Source: CAZOOK01 sp964581385
Lineage (GTDB): Bacteria; Pseudomonadota; Gammaproteobacteria; Nevskiales; Nevskiaceae
Assembly: GCA_964581385.1 (NCBI GenBank)
Contig: CAZOOK010000015.1
Coordinates: 1-64,000, forward strand
DNA: 64,000 nucleotides
Reading direction: 5' to 3'
The notes under the pieces: model-generated
What the model saw: the letters and a program-made list of their open reading frames with translations, nothing else
Database searches by the model: none
Told to the model about the DNA's origin: nothing
Shown: in pieces, positions 54,315-63,459 of the stretch
Numbering within the stretch: the first letter of the stretch is position 1
Layout: every line of letters begins with the position of its first letter
Program-made: the position numbers and the translations under genes

Positions 54315-54716
54315 TCAGCTCGGAAACTTGGTACCGAACATTGGTAAGCCACTCTTCGATTCTTCAGCGGTAACTTCCTCTTGCCATACATCCCAATGCT
54401 CGGCGAGCTGGCCGTTCTCCATCCGGACGATGTCGATGACGACCAGCGCGCGCGCCCGCTCAGGTCCGGAGTAACGGCTGTGGAGCATGACGTAATCGCC
54501 CTCGGCAACGATTGTTCCATGCTCGTGCCGATGGCCGGGCGGAAGTGCACGCACCAGATTGAACAATCCATCCCGATCGGGTGGGATGTGAGCACTGTGC
54601 TGGATGTAGTTGGGCGACCAGAAGTGCTCGGCCGCTGCGTAGTCACGCTTGTTGAAAAGGGTATCGAAGGCGGTCAGGACGATTGACTTGTTGGTTTGTG
54701 CAGCCGTTGTGCTCAT
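54315..54716 (-). CDS. SnoaL-like/NTF2-fold protein
   Basis: A 133-residue protein of the SnoaL-like polyketide-cyclase/NTF2 superfamily. ALFDTLFNKRDYAAAEHFWSPNYIQHSAHIPPDRDG is the typical opening, followed by beta strands ending EHWDVWQEE. Such proteins bind or isomerise small organic molecules. The start at 54716 is backed by AGGGAG. It may belong with the flavin reductase and AraC genes that follow in the same direction upstream. Confidence 0.85.
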   Translation of the reverse strand: MSTTAAQTNKSIVLTAFDTLFNKRDYAAAEHFWSPNYIQHSAHIPPDRDGLFNLVRALPPGHRHEHGTIVAEGDYVMLHSRYSGPERARALVVIDIVRMENGQLAEHWDVWQEEVTAEESKSGLPMFGTKFPS

Positions 54717-54868
54717 GGGTGACTCCCTGTGATGCAAAACCCTTCGATGTGAAGAAGCGATGCCATCGGCGTTCGGAAAAGGCCGCCCCATACTAGGAGC
54801 GCGACGATGGCCCGTCGTGGATGATTCGATTGCCTTTTGGATAACTCTCCGATGTACAGTCGGCAGCT

Positions 54869-55780
54869 TTATTTGCCTTTCTGAAGACGACGCCAGTCGC
54901 GCGGGCTGCGGCCCTGAAGGCGAGTGAATACGCGCGACAAATGGCTCTGGTCGCAGAAGCCGCACGAGACTGCGACATCCGCAATCGTGAGGTCCGTCTC
55001 CCGCAGCAAGTCCCTTGCGTTCTCGATCCTCCGGCGAAGCAGCCACTGATGCGGCGCCATGTGCATGGTCTGCCGGAACGCCTGCGTGAAATGGCTTGAT
55101 GACAGGTTGCATTCGCGGGCGAGGTCAGCGATCGACGGGTTGTTCGTCAGGTTCGCTTCGATGAACTCGAAGATGTTGCGGATCTGTGTGGGCGCCAGTC
55201 GCCCGTTTCGGCGACGTCCGCCTGCCGGCACACCGCCGTAGACGGTGATCACATGCTCATGGAAGGCAAGGGCGATGTAGTCGACAAAGGCGGCACTGAC
55301 TTCGTCCGGATGGGTCATCGCGGGCACGAGCATCTGTGCCAGGTGAAACATGACCGGATCGTGCTGACCGAACGTTTTTTGCCGCAGTCCACCGACACGG
55401 CGCAGGCCACGCTCATAGGCCAGGTCGTCAATCGCTCGCTGCGAGATGTAGCACCGAACGTTGTCGAACGCGGTGTTGAGACCCACGGTCGGGCGCGCAC
55501 TCAAATCGAAAAGGAAGGCGCGGCCGGGTTCCTGTACTTCCGGTAGCGCGACGACCTTGTTGGCGTAGCGAAAGTCCGAAAAGGCGGCTGAGATCAGCGG
55601 AACCTGGAATGCGAAGGCGTCTTCGGCACGCGGACTGATCGAACGCCCGCGCTGGGCGCGATCGCTTCGCATCCTGGAAAAGATGATGGGGACGGTGCCC
55701 GGCAGCTTGGCTTCCAGCGTCGGCGCCCGCTCCAGTTGGAATCGCCGAACGAGGGTGTTTTCGAGTGACAAAGACGCCAT
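54869..55780 (-). CDS. AraC-family transcription regulator
   Basis: A 303-residue regulator. The C-terminal ~100 residues hold the two helix-turn-helix motifs (SIADLARECNLSSSHFTQAFRQTMHMAPHQWLL, then TIADVAVSCGFCDQSHLSRVFTRLQGRSPRDWRR). The N-terminal domain is ligand-binding and of unknown specificity. The start at 55780 (MASLSLENT) gives the usual length; the frame runs 55 codons further up and overlaps the flavin reductase gene. Likely controls its neighbours. Confidence 0.9.
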   Translation of the reverse strand: MASLSLENTLVRRFQLERAPTLEAKLPGTVPIIFSRMRSDRAQRGRSISPRAEDAFAFQVPLISAAFSDFRYANKVVALPEVQEPGRAFLFDLSARPTVGLNTAFDNVRCYISQRAIDDLAYERGLRRVGGLRQKTFGQHDPVMFHLAQMLVPAMTHPDEVSAAFVDYIALAFHEHVITVYGGVPAGGRRRNGRLAPTQIRNIFEFIEANLTNNPSIADLARECNLSSSHFTQAFRQTMHMAPHQWLLRRRIENARDLLRETDLTIADVAVSCGFCDQSHLSRVFTRLQGRSPRDWRRLQKGK

Positions 55781-55874
55781 GACGGGAGTAACCGGTTCTC
55801 GAATGTGCGGCGCGCCATTCGATAATACGACCAGTCGTCTTAAATTATCAAGCGGACGCCTCGACTTAGTGAGC

Positions 55875-56501
55875 CTATGTTGGGCGTGAGAGGTCAAAGT
55901 GGCTGTCGGGACGGATTTCCGCATACGCGCCCGGGCCACCGGCACGCAGGATGATGCCGGCTCCGAAGCTGTCGAAAATGCCGTCCTTCAAGACCGACTG
56001 TGCAATGTGAACGGCGACTACCTCGCCCAGTACCAGCCAGGCGTTGGCAGGTCGCCCTTGATGGCTGTGCAACTGCACAACGTCGGTCACTTTGCACTCG
56101 AAATTGACCGGACTGTCGGCGACACGAGGCGCCGCAACGATGCGCGAGCTCGCCATGGTCAGGCCGGCGAGCTCAAATTCATTGACGCCATATTGAACCG
56201 TCGCGGATGTGCGGTTCATTTTGTCAGCCAGCGGGCGCGTCGCGAGATTCCAGACGAACTCACGGGTTTCACGCGCGTTCCGGAGGCTGTCTTTGCTGCC
56301 GATACTCGAGAAGCCGATGATCGGCGGCGAATAGCAGAAGGCATTGAAGAAGCTATAGGGCGCCAGATTGATCGAGCCGTCAGCACCTCTGCTGGAGATC
56401 CAGCCGATCGGCCTGGGCCCGATGATGGCGTTCAGAGGATCGTGCGCAAGGCCATGGCCTTGGGCAGGCTCGTAGTAGTGCTTCGAGGCGTCCTGGTTCA
56501 T
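55875..56501 (-). CDS. Flavin reductase family protein
   Basis: A 208-residue protein with the FMN-binding split-barrel fold. PRPIGWISSRGADGSINLAPYSFFNAFCYSPPIIGFSS is the family's signature, and SPVNFECKVTDVVQL follows at the second conserved site. Members reduce or bind FMN, often feeding a monooxygenase. It begins 22 bases after the xdhC-like gene in the same direction, so the two may share a transcript. The start at 56501 (MNQDASKHYY) is preferred to the GTG at 56513. Confidence 0.87.
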   Translation of the reverse strand: MNQDASKHYYEPAQGHGLAHDPLNAIIGPRPIGWISSRGADGSINLAPYSFFNAFCYSPPIIGFSSIGSKDSLRNARETREFVWNLATRPLADKMNRTSATVQYGVNEFELAGLTMASSRIVAAPRVADSPVNFECKVTDVVQLHSHQGRPANAWLVLGEVVAVHIAQSVLKDGIFDSFGAGIILRAGGPGAYAEIRPDSHFDLSRPT

Positions 56502-56522
56502 TGCGATCACCACTTCCTTGAT

Positions 56523-57653
56523 CTAGGCGGCAGGTGAGATGGCCGCGAGGTCGCCGTGAATGGGGCCGCGCACGTCGCGTAGACGTCCGCCGTCCCGATG
56601 ATTGAGGACGGCAAGGATTTCCGCCGCAATTGAGAGCGCGATTTCTGGTGGGGTCTCTGAACCAAGGTCCAGGCCGGCAGGAGCGTGCAGGCACTCGGCG
56701 GGCAGTAGGGCGGCGGAATGCACCCGTTGCACGCGTTTACGCGAGCCAACAACGCCGACGTAGGCGAGGGGGCTCGTCGCAAAGGCGGCAAGGTACTCCA
56801 GATCCTGCTCCAGGTTATGCGTCATCGCGACCAATGAGCTGAAGCGGTCCGGCATCACTCTTGTATAAGCTAACTGCGGTGGCGCGCACATCCGATCTAC
56901 TTCATCGGGAACCTCAATTCTCGCGAGCCGCTCAGGGTTGGAGTCCACAATGCAGACTTGCCAGCCGAGGCTCGCTGCCGCGCCTGCCAATGCTGCAGAG
57001 GTGGCGTTGGCACCGGCAACAATGAGCCGATGAAGGGGATCAATTCGTTGGAACAGCACGTCGAATGAACGCTCCGCGGCGCAAAGACGATCGGTGCGAC
57101 TGCTGACCTCAGAAGGCATGCTATCGATCCTACTACGCAAGATCGCCCGCAATGTCGGATCGACGATGCCGCTCCAGCCGGGCTCACCGTCTACAAAGAC
57201 CTCGCGCTGGGGTCGTGCCATCACCGTGTATTCCGACATGAACAGCGTCGCCAGCGTGACCCTTCGGCGCGATCGCAGGGAATCGTTGATGGCCGGAACG
57301 TGTGCGAGATCGGAGAGGGTGTGCAAGGGCTCGATGAAGACTTCCAGTTCCCCACCGCAACCGGTTTCGATCAGGACGTCCAGGCCGGTTTCGCGGTTGT
57401 ATCGCACCACTCGAGCGGAGCCGGCGTCGATGACTTCGAGGCCGCGGTTGATGATGTCCCGTTGCGGGCAACCGCCTGCCAGTTCGGAGACGACGCTGCC
57501 ATCACTGAGAATCAGCATCGCCGCGCCTGGGCGGCGAAACGTGGGGCCCCAGGAGCGCGTCAAAGTTGCGAGTGCTGCGCCGCCCTCAATGCTGCCTGAT
57601 TCCAGCTTATGAAAGCTGTTTAGGATCGCCGCGAAATCCTGGCCTGAATTCAT
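56523..57653 (-). CDS. XdhC-family molybdenum cofactor maturation protein
   Basis: A 376-residue XdhC/CoxI protein. The N-terminal part has LSDGSVVSELAGGCPQRDI (usual GGC-x-E region) and ETGCGGELEVFIEPL. The C-terminal Rossmann-like part has LIVAGANATSAALAGAAASLGWQVCIVDSN and AYVGVVGSRKR. It binds molybdenum cofactor, aids its sulfuration and inserts it into xanthine-dehydrogenase-type enzymes. The iorA/iorB enzyme and a mocA-like gene in the same region are its likely partners. Confidence 0.9.
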   Translation of the reverse strand: MNSGQDFAAILNSFHKLESGSIEGGAALATLTRSWGPTFRRPGAAMLILSDGSVVSELAGGCPQRDIINRGLEVIDAGSARVVRYNRETGLDVLIETGCGGELEVFIEPLHTLSDLAHVPAINDSLRSRRRVTLATLFMSEYTVMARPQREVFVDGEPGWSGIVDPTLRAILRSRIDSMPSEVSSRTDRLCAAERSFDVLFQRIDPLHRLIVAGANATSAALAGAAASLGWQVCIVDSNPERLARIEVPDEVDRMCAPPQLAYTRVMPDRFSSLVAMTHNLEQDLEYLAAFATSPLAYVGVVGSRKRVQRVHSAALLPAECLHAPAGLDLGSETPPEIALSIAAEILAVLNHRDGGRLRDVRGPIHGDLAAISPAA

Positions 57654-57949
57654 CGCAACGAATCCGATCCGATCATTGGGCGCTCGAAGTTGTGGGTGCC
57701 GCCAGTCCTTAAGATCAGGGAAGCTCTGCGGGAGAAGCCGCGAGCCTGCTTATCGACTTCGCACAGGATCGTGGCCCAGCTTCGATGGTCGGCTCGGATC
57801 GCCTGTCCCTGCGTGTCGTCTCGCCATTATTTGAGGGCGTAGCCGACTTTGCGATACCTCGATTTAAGTATTCGATCGTGCCGGGGGCGGCTGATCGAAC
57901 GACGGGGTGGGGGTCGGCAAAACCGACGCGCGTCGCGTCGGGCAAAGGC

Positions 57950-58597
57950 TCAGACCACGATGCTCGCAAAAACGACCTTCATGAAGGTCTTCATGGCCTT
58001 CGGACTTTTTTCCACCCGCGAGCGAAGGAGGGCCCCTTCGTAAGCATCGACCAGAAAGGTTGCCAGCTCGCCGGCCTTGAGGTCCGTTCGGATCGTGCCG
58101 TCTCGCTGGCCGTCGGCAATTGCGGATGCGATTTGTTCGCCCCACTGGTTCAGCACCGCCAGGAGCCTTTCGCGGACTTGCTGCATGTCTTCCGACACTT
58201 CCGCCATGAACTTGCCGACCAGGCAGCCATCGTTGCACTGGGAGAAGTACACGTTGAGGTTGGTGAAATGCTTCTTGAGGCGCGCCAACGCGGGGATATC
58301 GGCGTTGGTGAGGATGCTGCGGTCCGTCGAACCCTTGCCGTACTCGGTGATGATTTCCGCAGCCAGCGCTTCCTTGCTCTTGAAGTGGTTGTAAAACGAG
58401 CCCTTCGGAACACCGGCCGCCTCGGTGATGTCCTGAACGCTGCAGCCGTTGAACCCCCGTTCCGTGAACAGCTTCGTGCCAGCTGCCCGAACTGCATTTG
58501 GAGTATTGAGGCGAGCCACGGATTCCTGCGACCGTAATGTTGTGGGGGTTGGACTGATTCGTGCCGTCCCGGATGGGAAGCGGAGCCGGTCCCGCAT
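57950..58597 (-). CDS. TetR-family transcription regulator
   Basis: A protein of about 215 residues with an N-terminal TetR helix-turn-helix (CSVQDITEAAGVPKGSFYNHFKSKEAL) and a helical ligand domain. CNDGCLVGKFMAEVSE is typical of the AcuR/YcdC-like subgroup. The start is uncertain: an ATG at 58597 is used, but the conserved part begins near SVARLNTP about 26 codons in. The open frame extends 195 codons further without homology. Divergent from the mocA-like gene, which it may repress. Confidence 0.87.
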   Translation of the reverse strand: MRDRLRFPSGTARISPTPTTLRSQESVARLNTPNAVRAAGTKLFTERGFNGCSVQDITEAAGVPKGSFYNHFKSKEALAAEIITEYGKGSTDRSILTNADIPALARLKKHFTNLNVYFSQCNDGCLVGKFMAEVSEDMQQVRERLLAVLNQWGEQIASAIADGQRDGTIRTDLKAGELATFLVDAYEGALLRSRVEKSPKAMKTFMKVVFASIVV

Positions 58598-58835
58598 CTT
58601 GATATTACCCTTTTTTGGATTCTTTCCCGGCAATTGAAGGGGGACATTGATCCAGAACAGGGCAATTCGCAGAATATCTAGTCCCGCAGTGAGTCGCCCC
58701 CTACCGTCCGGGCCGAGTGTTGACGGACGATTTTGCGTGACGCCCTGTACACGGGCGCCGGCATCTGGAACGAAGTTCACCCTCTCGCGCGCTATGCTCT
58801 GGCATTGATTCCGCCTAGGAAATGTAAAACCGTCC

Positions 58836-59474
58836 ATGGAGGACCGCACTTCCAAATCATCGTCGCCACCCGAGATCAGTCTGGCAGCCATCGTTCTTGC
58901 CGCTGGCCGCTCCTCACGCATGGCGCCGCACAACAAATTGCTGCTCCAGCAATACGGCGAGACGGTGCTTCGATCGGTCGTCCGTAACGTCCTGCAGTGC
59001 ATCGACGAGGTTAGCGTTGTCGTCCGACATGACTCCGAGGCCAGTGGCGCGGCACTCGTCGAGCTACGCGTCCGAATCGTGCGGAATCGCGATGCGGATG
59101 AGGGTATGGCCAGCTCAATTCGTGCGGGGCTGAATTCGTTGAAACCGGCACGGAAGGGTGTCTTGATCGCGCTCGGTGACATGCCCTGCGTGACCAGCCG
59201 TCACCTCAGCTTACTCATTGACGCATTCAGGTCATCTGCAGTAAACCGGACTGTTGTTCCCACCTTCGCCGCCCGCCGCGGAAATCCGATCCTCTGGTGC
59301 GCACGCTATTTCAGGGAATTGCAGTCCCTTAAAGGGGATATCGGCGCGCGACATCTTTTGATTCGAGATGCCGCCGATCTGATTGCCGTTGAAATGCCAG
59401 ATGATGGCGTTTTGATCGATGTCGATACGCCAGACGATTGGCAGCAATTGACGGGCGGCTCACAAATTGCCTGA
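58836..59474 (+). CDS. MocA-like molybdenum cofactor nucleotidyltransferase
   Basis: A 212-residue nucleotidyltransferase of the MocA/MobA group. The signature loop LAAGRSSRMAPHNKLLL is at residues ~21-37, and IALGDMPCVTS carries the metal-binding Asp. R-G-N-P further on matches the substrate loop. It makes molybdopterin cytosine dinucleotide from molybdenum cofactor and CTP, the cofactor form used by isoquinoline-type oxidoreductases. It lies in the same region as iorA, iorB and xdhC. Confidence 0.88.
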   Translation: MEDRTSKSSSPPEISLAAIVLAAGRSSRMAPHNKLLLQQYGETVLRSVVRNVLQCIDEVSVVVRHDSEASGAALVELRVRIVRNRDADEGMASSIRAGLNSLKPARKGVLIALGDMPCVTSRHLSLLIDAFRSSAVNRTVVPTFAARRGNPILWCARYFRELQSLKGDIGARHLLIRDAADLIAVEMPDDGVLIDVDTPDDWQQLTGGSQIA

Positions 59475-59522
59475 ACGGTCTGTGAGGCGATCAATATCGA
59501 GATCGGCAGAGTCGCCTTCACG

Positions 59523-60240
59523 CTACCGCGCGCCATATCGGGTTTCGCGGAACACACTGGCGTGTTGACGTGGGAGCGCCCGCCAATAGGGCGGTGCGGC
59601 ATCCACTTGCCCGCCAAGCTCAGCGGCCGCATGCCAAGGCCAGCGAGGGTCATACAGCATGCCGCGAGCCAGAGCAATCAAATCGGCCTTGCCATTGGCC
59701 AGAATCTCTTCCGCTTGGCGGGGTTCGGTGATCAAGCCGACCGACATCGTCGTCAATCCCGTGGCTGCCCGAACCGCCTCGGCGAATGGGACCTGATAGC
59801 CCGGCCCCGACGAGATCTTCTGCTGCGGTGAGATGCCACCGGAGGAGACGCAGATCCAGTCGGCGCCGTGCTGTTTCAATTGTTTTGCGAATTCGATGGT
59901 CTGTACGAGATCCCAGCCGCCCTCGACCCAGTCGGTCGCCGATACCTTCATGCCAACTGACAGGGATGCGGGTATCGCGGCACGAACGGCATTGAAAAGT
60001 TCGAGCGGAAAGCGCATCCGGTTTTCGAGCGAGCCGCCGTACTGGTCCGTGCGGCGATTGGAAATCGGCGAAAGGAATTGATGGATGAGATACCCGTGGG
60101 CTCCATGAATTTCGATCCCGTGTACGCCCAGCCGTAGAGCCCTCTTCACGGTTTCGGCAAAAGCCTCTTGAATGCGACGCACGTCGACCTTGTCCAGTGC
60201 GTGGGGAGGCGTTTCGCCCTCCTTCTGAGGAATCGGTGAG
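59523..60240 (-). pseudogene. Old-yellow-enzyme family gene, 5'-truncated copy
   Basis: Encodes only the C-terminal ~239 residues of an OYE/YqjM-type NADH:flavin oxidoreductase, from TSPIPQKEGETPPHALD through IHGAHGYLIHQFLSP and NRRTDQYGGSLENR to the usual SVGLITEP and GRGMLYDPRWP. The first ~165 residues, including the phosphate and substrate sites, are missing. At 60240 the sequence changes abruptly to an iorA-like fragment on the other strand. A paralogue with an intact N-terminus begins at 63460. Probably non-functional. Confidence 0.85.
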
Positions 60241-60566
60241 GTGTTGTGGACCCTGCGTGATGTGCTCGGCATGACGGGCACCAAGTTCGGCTGCGGCATG
60301 GGACTGTGTGGTGCCTGCACGGTGTACGTCGACGGCGAGCCGATGCGATCCTGCATTAAGCCCGTGGCGGCACTGGCCGGCAAAAAGATCACCACGATCG
60401 AAGCAATCGGGAGCAGTGGTCCCGGCAAGCATATCCAGGAGGCGTGGCGCGACCTCGAGGTCGTGCAGTGTGGCTACTGCCAGTCGGGCCAGATCATGTC
60501 GGCAGCCGCATTGCTGGCCAAGAATCCCAATCCGAGTGACGCAGATATCGACGGTGCCATGTCCGG
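60241..60566 (+). pseudogene. iorA-like [2Fe-2S] subunit, internal fragment
   Basis: Encodes LWTLRDVLGMTGTKFGCGMG, CGACTV and CGYCQSGQIMSAAALLAKNP, closely matching the intact iorA at 62769-63260 on the opposite strand. The first ~21 codons are missing at 60241, and the C-terminal CRCGTY region is lost after DGAMSG near 60566. It lies between the truncated OYE gene and iorB. It cannot bind both clusters and is a decayed duplicate. Confidence 0.85.
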
Positions 60567-60579
60567 TAAGCGTCCGATC

Positions 60580-62766
60580 TCATGTTGAAGCGAGCTGCGA
60601 TGTATCTATAGGAAGCTTTCGCAACCTTTTGCCGGTGGCAGCGTGGATAGCGTTGAGTACCGCTGGCGCCAGCAACGATGTACCGGGCTCGCCGATGCCG
60701 CCGGGGGCTTCGGCGCTGGGCACTAGATAGACTTCGATAACCGGCGCCGCGTCGATGCGCAACATCTGATAGTTATGGAAGTTGCTTTGTTGGACGCGTC
60801 CGTCCTTCAGCGTTATTTCGCCGTAATGTACTGCAGTAACGCCGAAGATAATGCCGCCCTCCATCTGAGCGCGCACCGTGTCCGGATTGACGGTGTATCC
60901 GCAGTCCACAACGCAGATCACGCGCTTGACCTTGACACTCCCGTCCATGCCCAACTCCACTTCCGCCACCTGCGAAAGGTAGGAGCCGAATGCAAGCGCC
61001 ACGGAGACGCCGCGGCCACTGCCGGCAGGTAGAGGCTTACCCCAGCCGGCCTTCTCGGCAGCGAGGTTGAGGACGCCAAGGGCGCGAGGCGATTTACCCA
61101 GAAGTGCACGGCGGTATTCCACTGGATCTTTGCCGGCCTTGTTTGCCAGCTCGTCTACGAAGCTCTCGACCACATAGACGTTATGTGTTGGGCCGACGCC
61201 GCGCCAGAACGCGGTGGGAATACCTGGCGGCTCGCTTCTCACGTACTCGACGTGTCGGTTGGGGATGTCGTAGATGGAGTGGGCGGCGGCTTCCACGGCG
61301 TCGGGATCTGGATCACCCGGCTTAATTACCTGCGGGAAGATGCGGGCCATAATCGAAGGACCGACGATGCGGTGGCTCCAAGCGACCGGCATGCCCTTGT
61401 CGTCCAGAGCTGCGCTGAGCTTGTCGTAGTAGTACGGGCGATACATATCGTGCTGGATATCCTCTTCGCGTGTCCAGACGACCTTCACGGGATAGTCGAC
61501 CTGTTTGGCGATCAGCACCGCCTGGATCACGTAGTCGACCTCCAGGCGCCGGCCGAAACCGCCACCGATCAGGTAATTGTGTACGTGCACCTTCTCCAAC
61601 GGCAGCCCGGTGACTTTTGAGGCAACGAGCTGGGCGATCCCGATCATTTGGGTTCCAGTCCAAATGTCACAGGAATCCTTGGTGACGTGCACGGTGCAGT
61701 TAATGGGCTCCATCGTGGCGTGGGCCAGAAACGGCGCTTGGTACGCGACATCGACCTTCACCGGCGCAGCCGCGCTGGCCTTGGCCACATCGCCGTCGTT
61801 CTTCGCGACGATGCCTGTCCTCTCGGCGTCCTTCGCCATCTGCGCTACGATGTCGTCGGTTGTGAGTTTCGCGTTCGGGCCTTCGTCCCACTGGATATTG
61901 AGCGCGGCCAAGCCCTGCTTTGCGGCCCACATGTGATCGGCGATGACCGCGACGGCGTTGTCGGTAGCTACCACTGCACGCACGCCGTTCACCGCCTTTG
62001 CCCCAGCCTCGTCGTACTTTGCCGGCTTGCCGCCGAACACTGGGCAGGCGGCTACGGTGGCGATCTTCATGCCCGGCACTTGCGCATCGATGCCGAACTT
62101 CGCCTTTCCGTTGAGCTTGTCCGGTGAGTCCAGGCGCTTGGCGGGGGTGCCGATCAGCTTGAAGTCCATCGGGTCCTTCAGAGCCACCTTTTCAGGCATT
62201 GGCTGCTTCGCCGCGGCGTCAGCCAGCGCGCCGTACTTTAGCTTACGGCCGCTGGCGCTATGGATGACTTCACCGCGCTCGGCGTGACAGCTGGCCGGTT
62301 CCACATTCCACTGCTGCGCGGCTGCGTTGACCAGCATGACCCGCGCGTTGGCGCCTGCTTGGCGCAGTGGCTGCCAGAAGCCGCGTACCGAGGTGCTTCC
62401 GCCGGTGATCTGTACGCCATAGATCGGACTGCCATAAAGCTTCTGGTCGGGCAGGGCGTGCTCCAGGGCGACATGTTCTAGCGGCACTTCCAGCTCTTCG
62501 GCGATCAGCATCGGCATCGAGGTGTAGGTGCCCTGGCCCATCTCTACCTGGCTCATAATCATGGTAACGCGGCCGTCAGAGTCGATACGGATCCAAGCGT
62601 TCGGCGTGAACTCGATGGATTTCTCCACCGCTTCGGCCTCGCTCATCAGCCCGGGCAAGCCGACGCCGATTAAGAGGCCGCCACCGGCCGCCGTGCCGGC
62701 CTTAAGGAACGTGCGCCGGCTCATGCCGGCGGGCAGCGCGCGCCCAACCAGTTTTTCGAAGCCCAT
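60580..62766 (-). CDS. iorB: Molybdopterin-binding large subunit (IorB-like)
   Basis: A 728-residue subunit of a molybdenum hydroxylase of the isoquinoline-1-oxidoreductase type. The N-terminus has a Tat signal (SRRTFLKAG) that directs folded export to the periplasm. GGGFGRRLEVDYV, AFWRGVGPTHN and the C-terminal GGIGEPGTSLLAPA mark the molybdopterin site; the Glu in GEPG is the catalytic base. It hydroxylates N-heterocycles or aldehydes, passing electrons to IorA. The ATG at 62766 follows GGAGGG and lies two bases after the iorA stop. Confidence 0.92.
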   Translation of the reverse strand: MGFEKLVGRALPAGMSRRTFLKAGTAAGGGLLIGVGLPGLMSEAEAVEKSIEFTPNAWIRIDSDGRVTMIMSQVEMGQGTYTSMPMLIAEELEVPLEHVALEHALPDQKLYGSPIYGVQITGGSTSVRGFWQPLRQAGANARVMLVNAAAQQWNVEPASCHAERGEVIHSASGRKLKYGALADAAAKQPMPEKVALKDPMDFKLIGTPAKRLDSPDKLNGKAKFGIDAQVPGMKIATVAACPVFGGKPAKYDEAGAKAVNGVRAVVATDNAVAVIADHMWAAKQGLAALNIQWDEGPNAKLTTDDIVAQMAKDAERTGIVAKNDGDVAKASAAAPVKVDVAYQAPFLAHATMEPINCTVHVTKDSCDIWTGTQMIGIAQLVASKVTGLPLEKVHVHNYLIGGGFGRRLEVDYVIQAVLIAKQVDYPVKVVWTREEDIQHDMYRPYYYDKLSAALDDKGMPVAWSHRIVGPSIMARIFPQVIKPGDPDPDAVEAAAHSIYDIPNRHVEYVRSEPPGIPTAFWRGVGPTHNVYVVESFVDELANKAGKDPVEYRRALLGKSPRALGVLNLAAEKAGWGKPLPAGSGRGVSVALAFGSYLSQVAEVELGMDGSVKVKRVICVVDCGYTVNPDTVRAQMEGGIIFGVTAVHYGEITLKDGRVQQSNFHNYQMLRIDAAPVIEVYLVPSAEAPGGIGEPGTSLLAPAVLNAIHAATGKRLRKLPIDTSQLAST

Positions 62767-62768
62767 GT

Positions 62769-63260
62769 TCAACCCTCCCTGGCGGCAGTGACGTGGGTGT
62801 GGCCGCGTGCAGTTTGCGCGGCCAACTTTATCGCGGCGCGTATGCGTACGTAGGTACCGCAGCGGCAGATGTTGCCGGCCATGGCGGCGTCGATGTCGGC
62901 GTCGTCGGGATTGGAGTTATGAGCCACTAGCGCGGTGGCGGACATGATCTGCCCGGACTGGCAGTATCCGCACTGGACGACCTCAAGTTCGCGCCAAGCG
63001 TTCTGGATGTGCTTGCCGGGCGTGGTATTGCCGATCGCCTCAATCGTCGTGATTTTTTTGCCCACCAGCGAGGAGACCGGCGTAACGCAAGATCGGGTCG
63101 GCTGGCCGTCAATATGCACGGTGCAGGCGCCACACAGCGCCATGCCGCAGCCAAATTTTGTGCCGGTCATGCCGAGTACATCGCGCAGGGTCCACAATAA
63201 TGGCGTATCAGGCGTGACGTCTGCTAGTTGGTTCTTGCCATTGATGTGGAGCGTGACCAT
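62769..63260 (-). CDS. iorA: [2Fe-2S] small subunit (IorA-like)
   Basis: A 163-residue subunit with two iron-sulfur clusters. The first uses the cysteines in GCGMALCGACTV and TRSC, the second those in QCGYCQSG and CRCGTY. It carries electrons from the molybdenum site of IorB to an external acceptor, often a cytochrome. The start at 63260 is set by a strong GGAGGA site. It ends two bases from iorB, so the two are one operon. Divergent from the OYE gene at 63460. Confidence 0.93.
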   Translation of the reverse strand: MVTLHINGKNQLADVTPDTPLLWTLRDVLGMTGTKFGCGMALCGACTVHIDGQPTRSCVTPVSSLVGKKITTIEAIGNTTPGKHIQNAWRELEVVQCGYCQSGQIMSATALVAHNSNPDDADIDAAMAGNICRCGTYVRIRAAIKLAAQTARGHTHVTAAREG

Positions 63261-63459
63261 GCGTTCCTCCGATTGGATGAGCGGGTTCGCGTACGCGCCG
63301 GCGCAGTTGCAAGTACGCGCAGAGACATTCAGTTTGATCATAGTCCTCGGCACGCCGCAGCAGGATACCTAGAATTGGGTAGTGGACGACCGGCTGCGTT
63401 GCCGTATCTTCAGAGTAAACGTAGCGAGTGTTCCATCTTGCCGTAGGCGCTTTGGAGTA

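Noticed and set aside
58598..59182. 195-codon upstream extension of the TetR gene
   Set aside because: It lacks homology, runs through the promoter region and is antisense to the mocA-like gene.
60241..60428. Upstream extension of the truncated OYE frame
   Set aside because: This part is the antisense of the iorA fragment, so it is chance read-through past the breakpoint.
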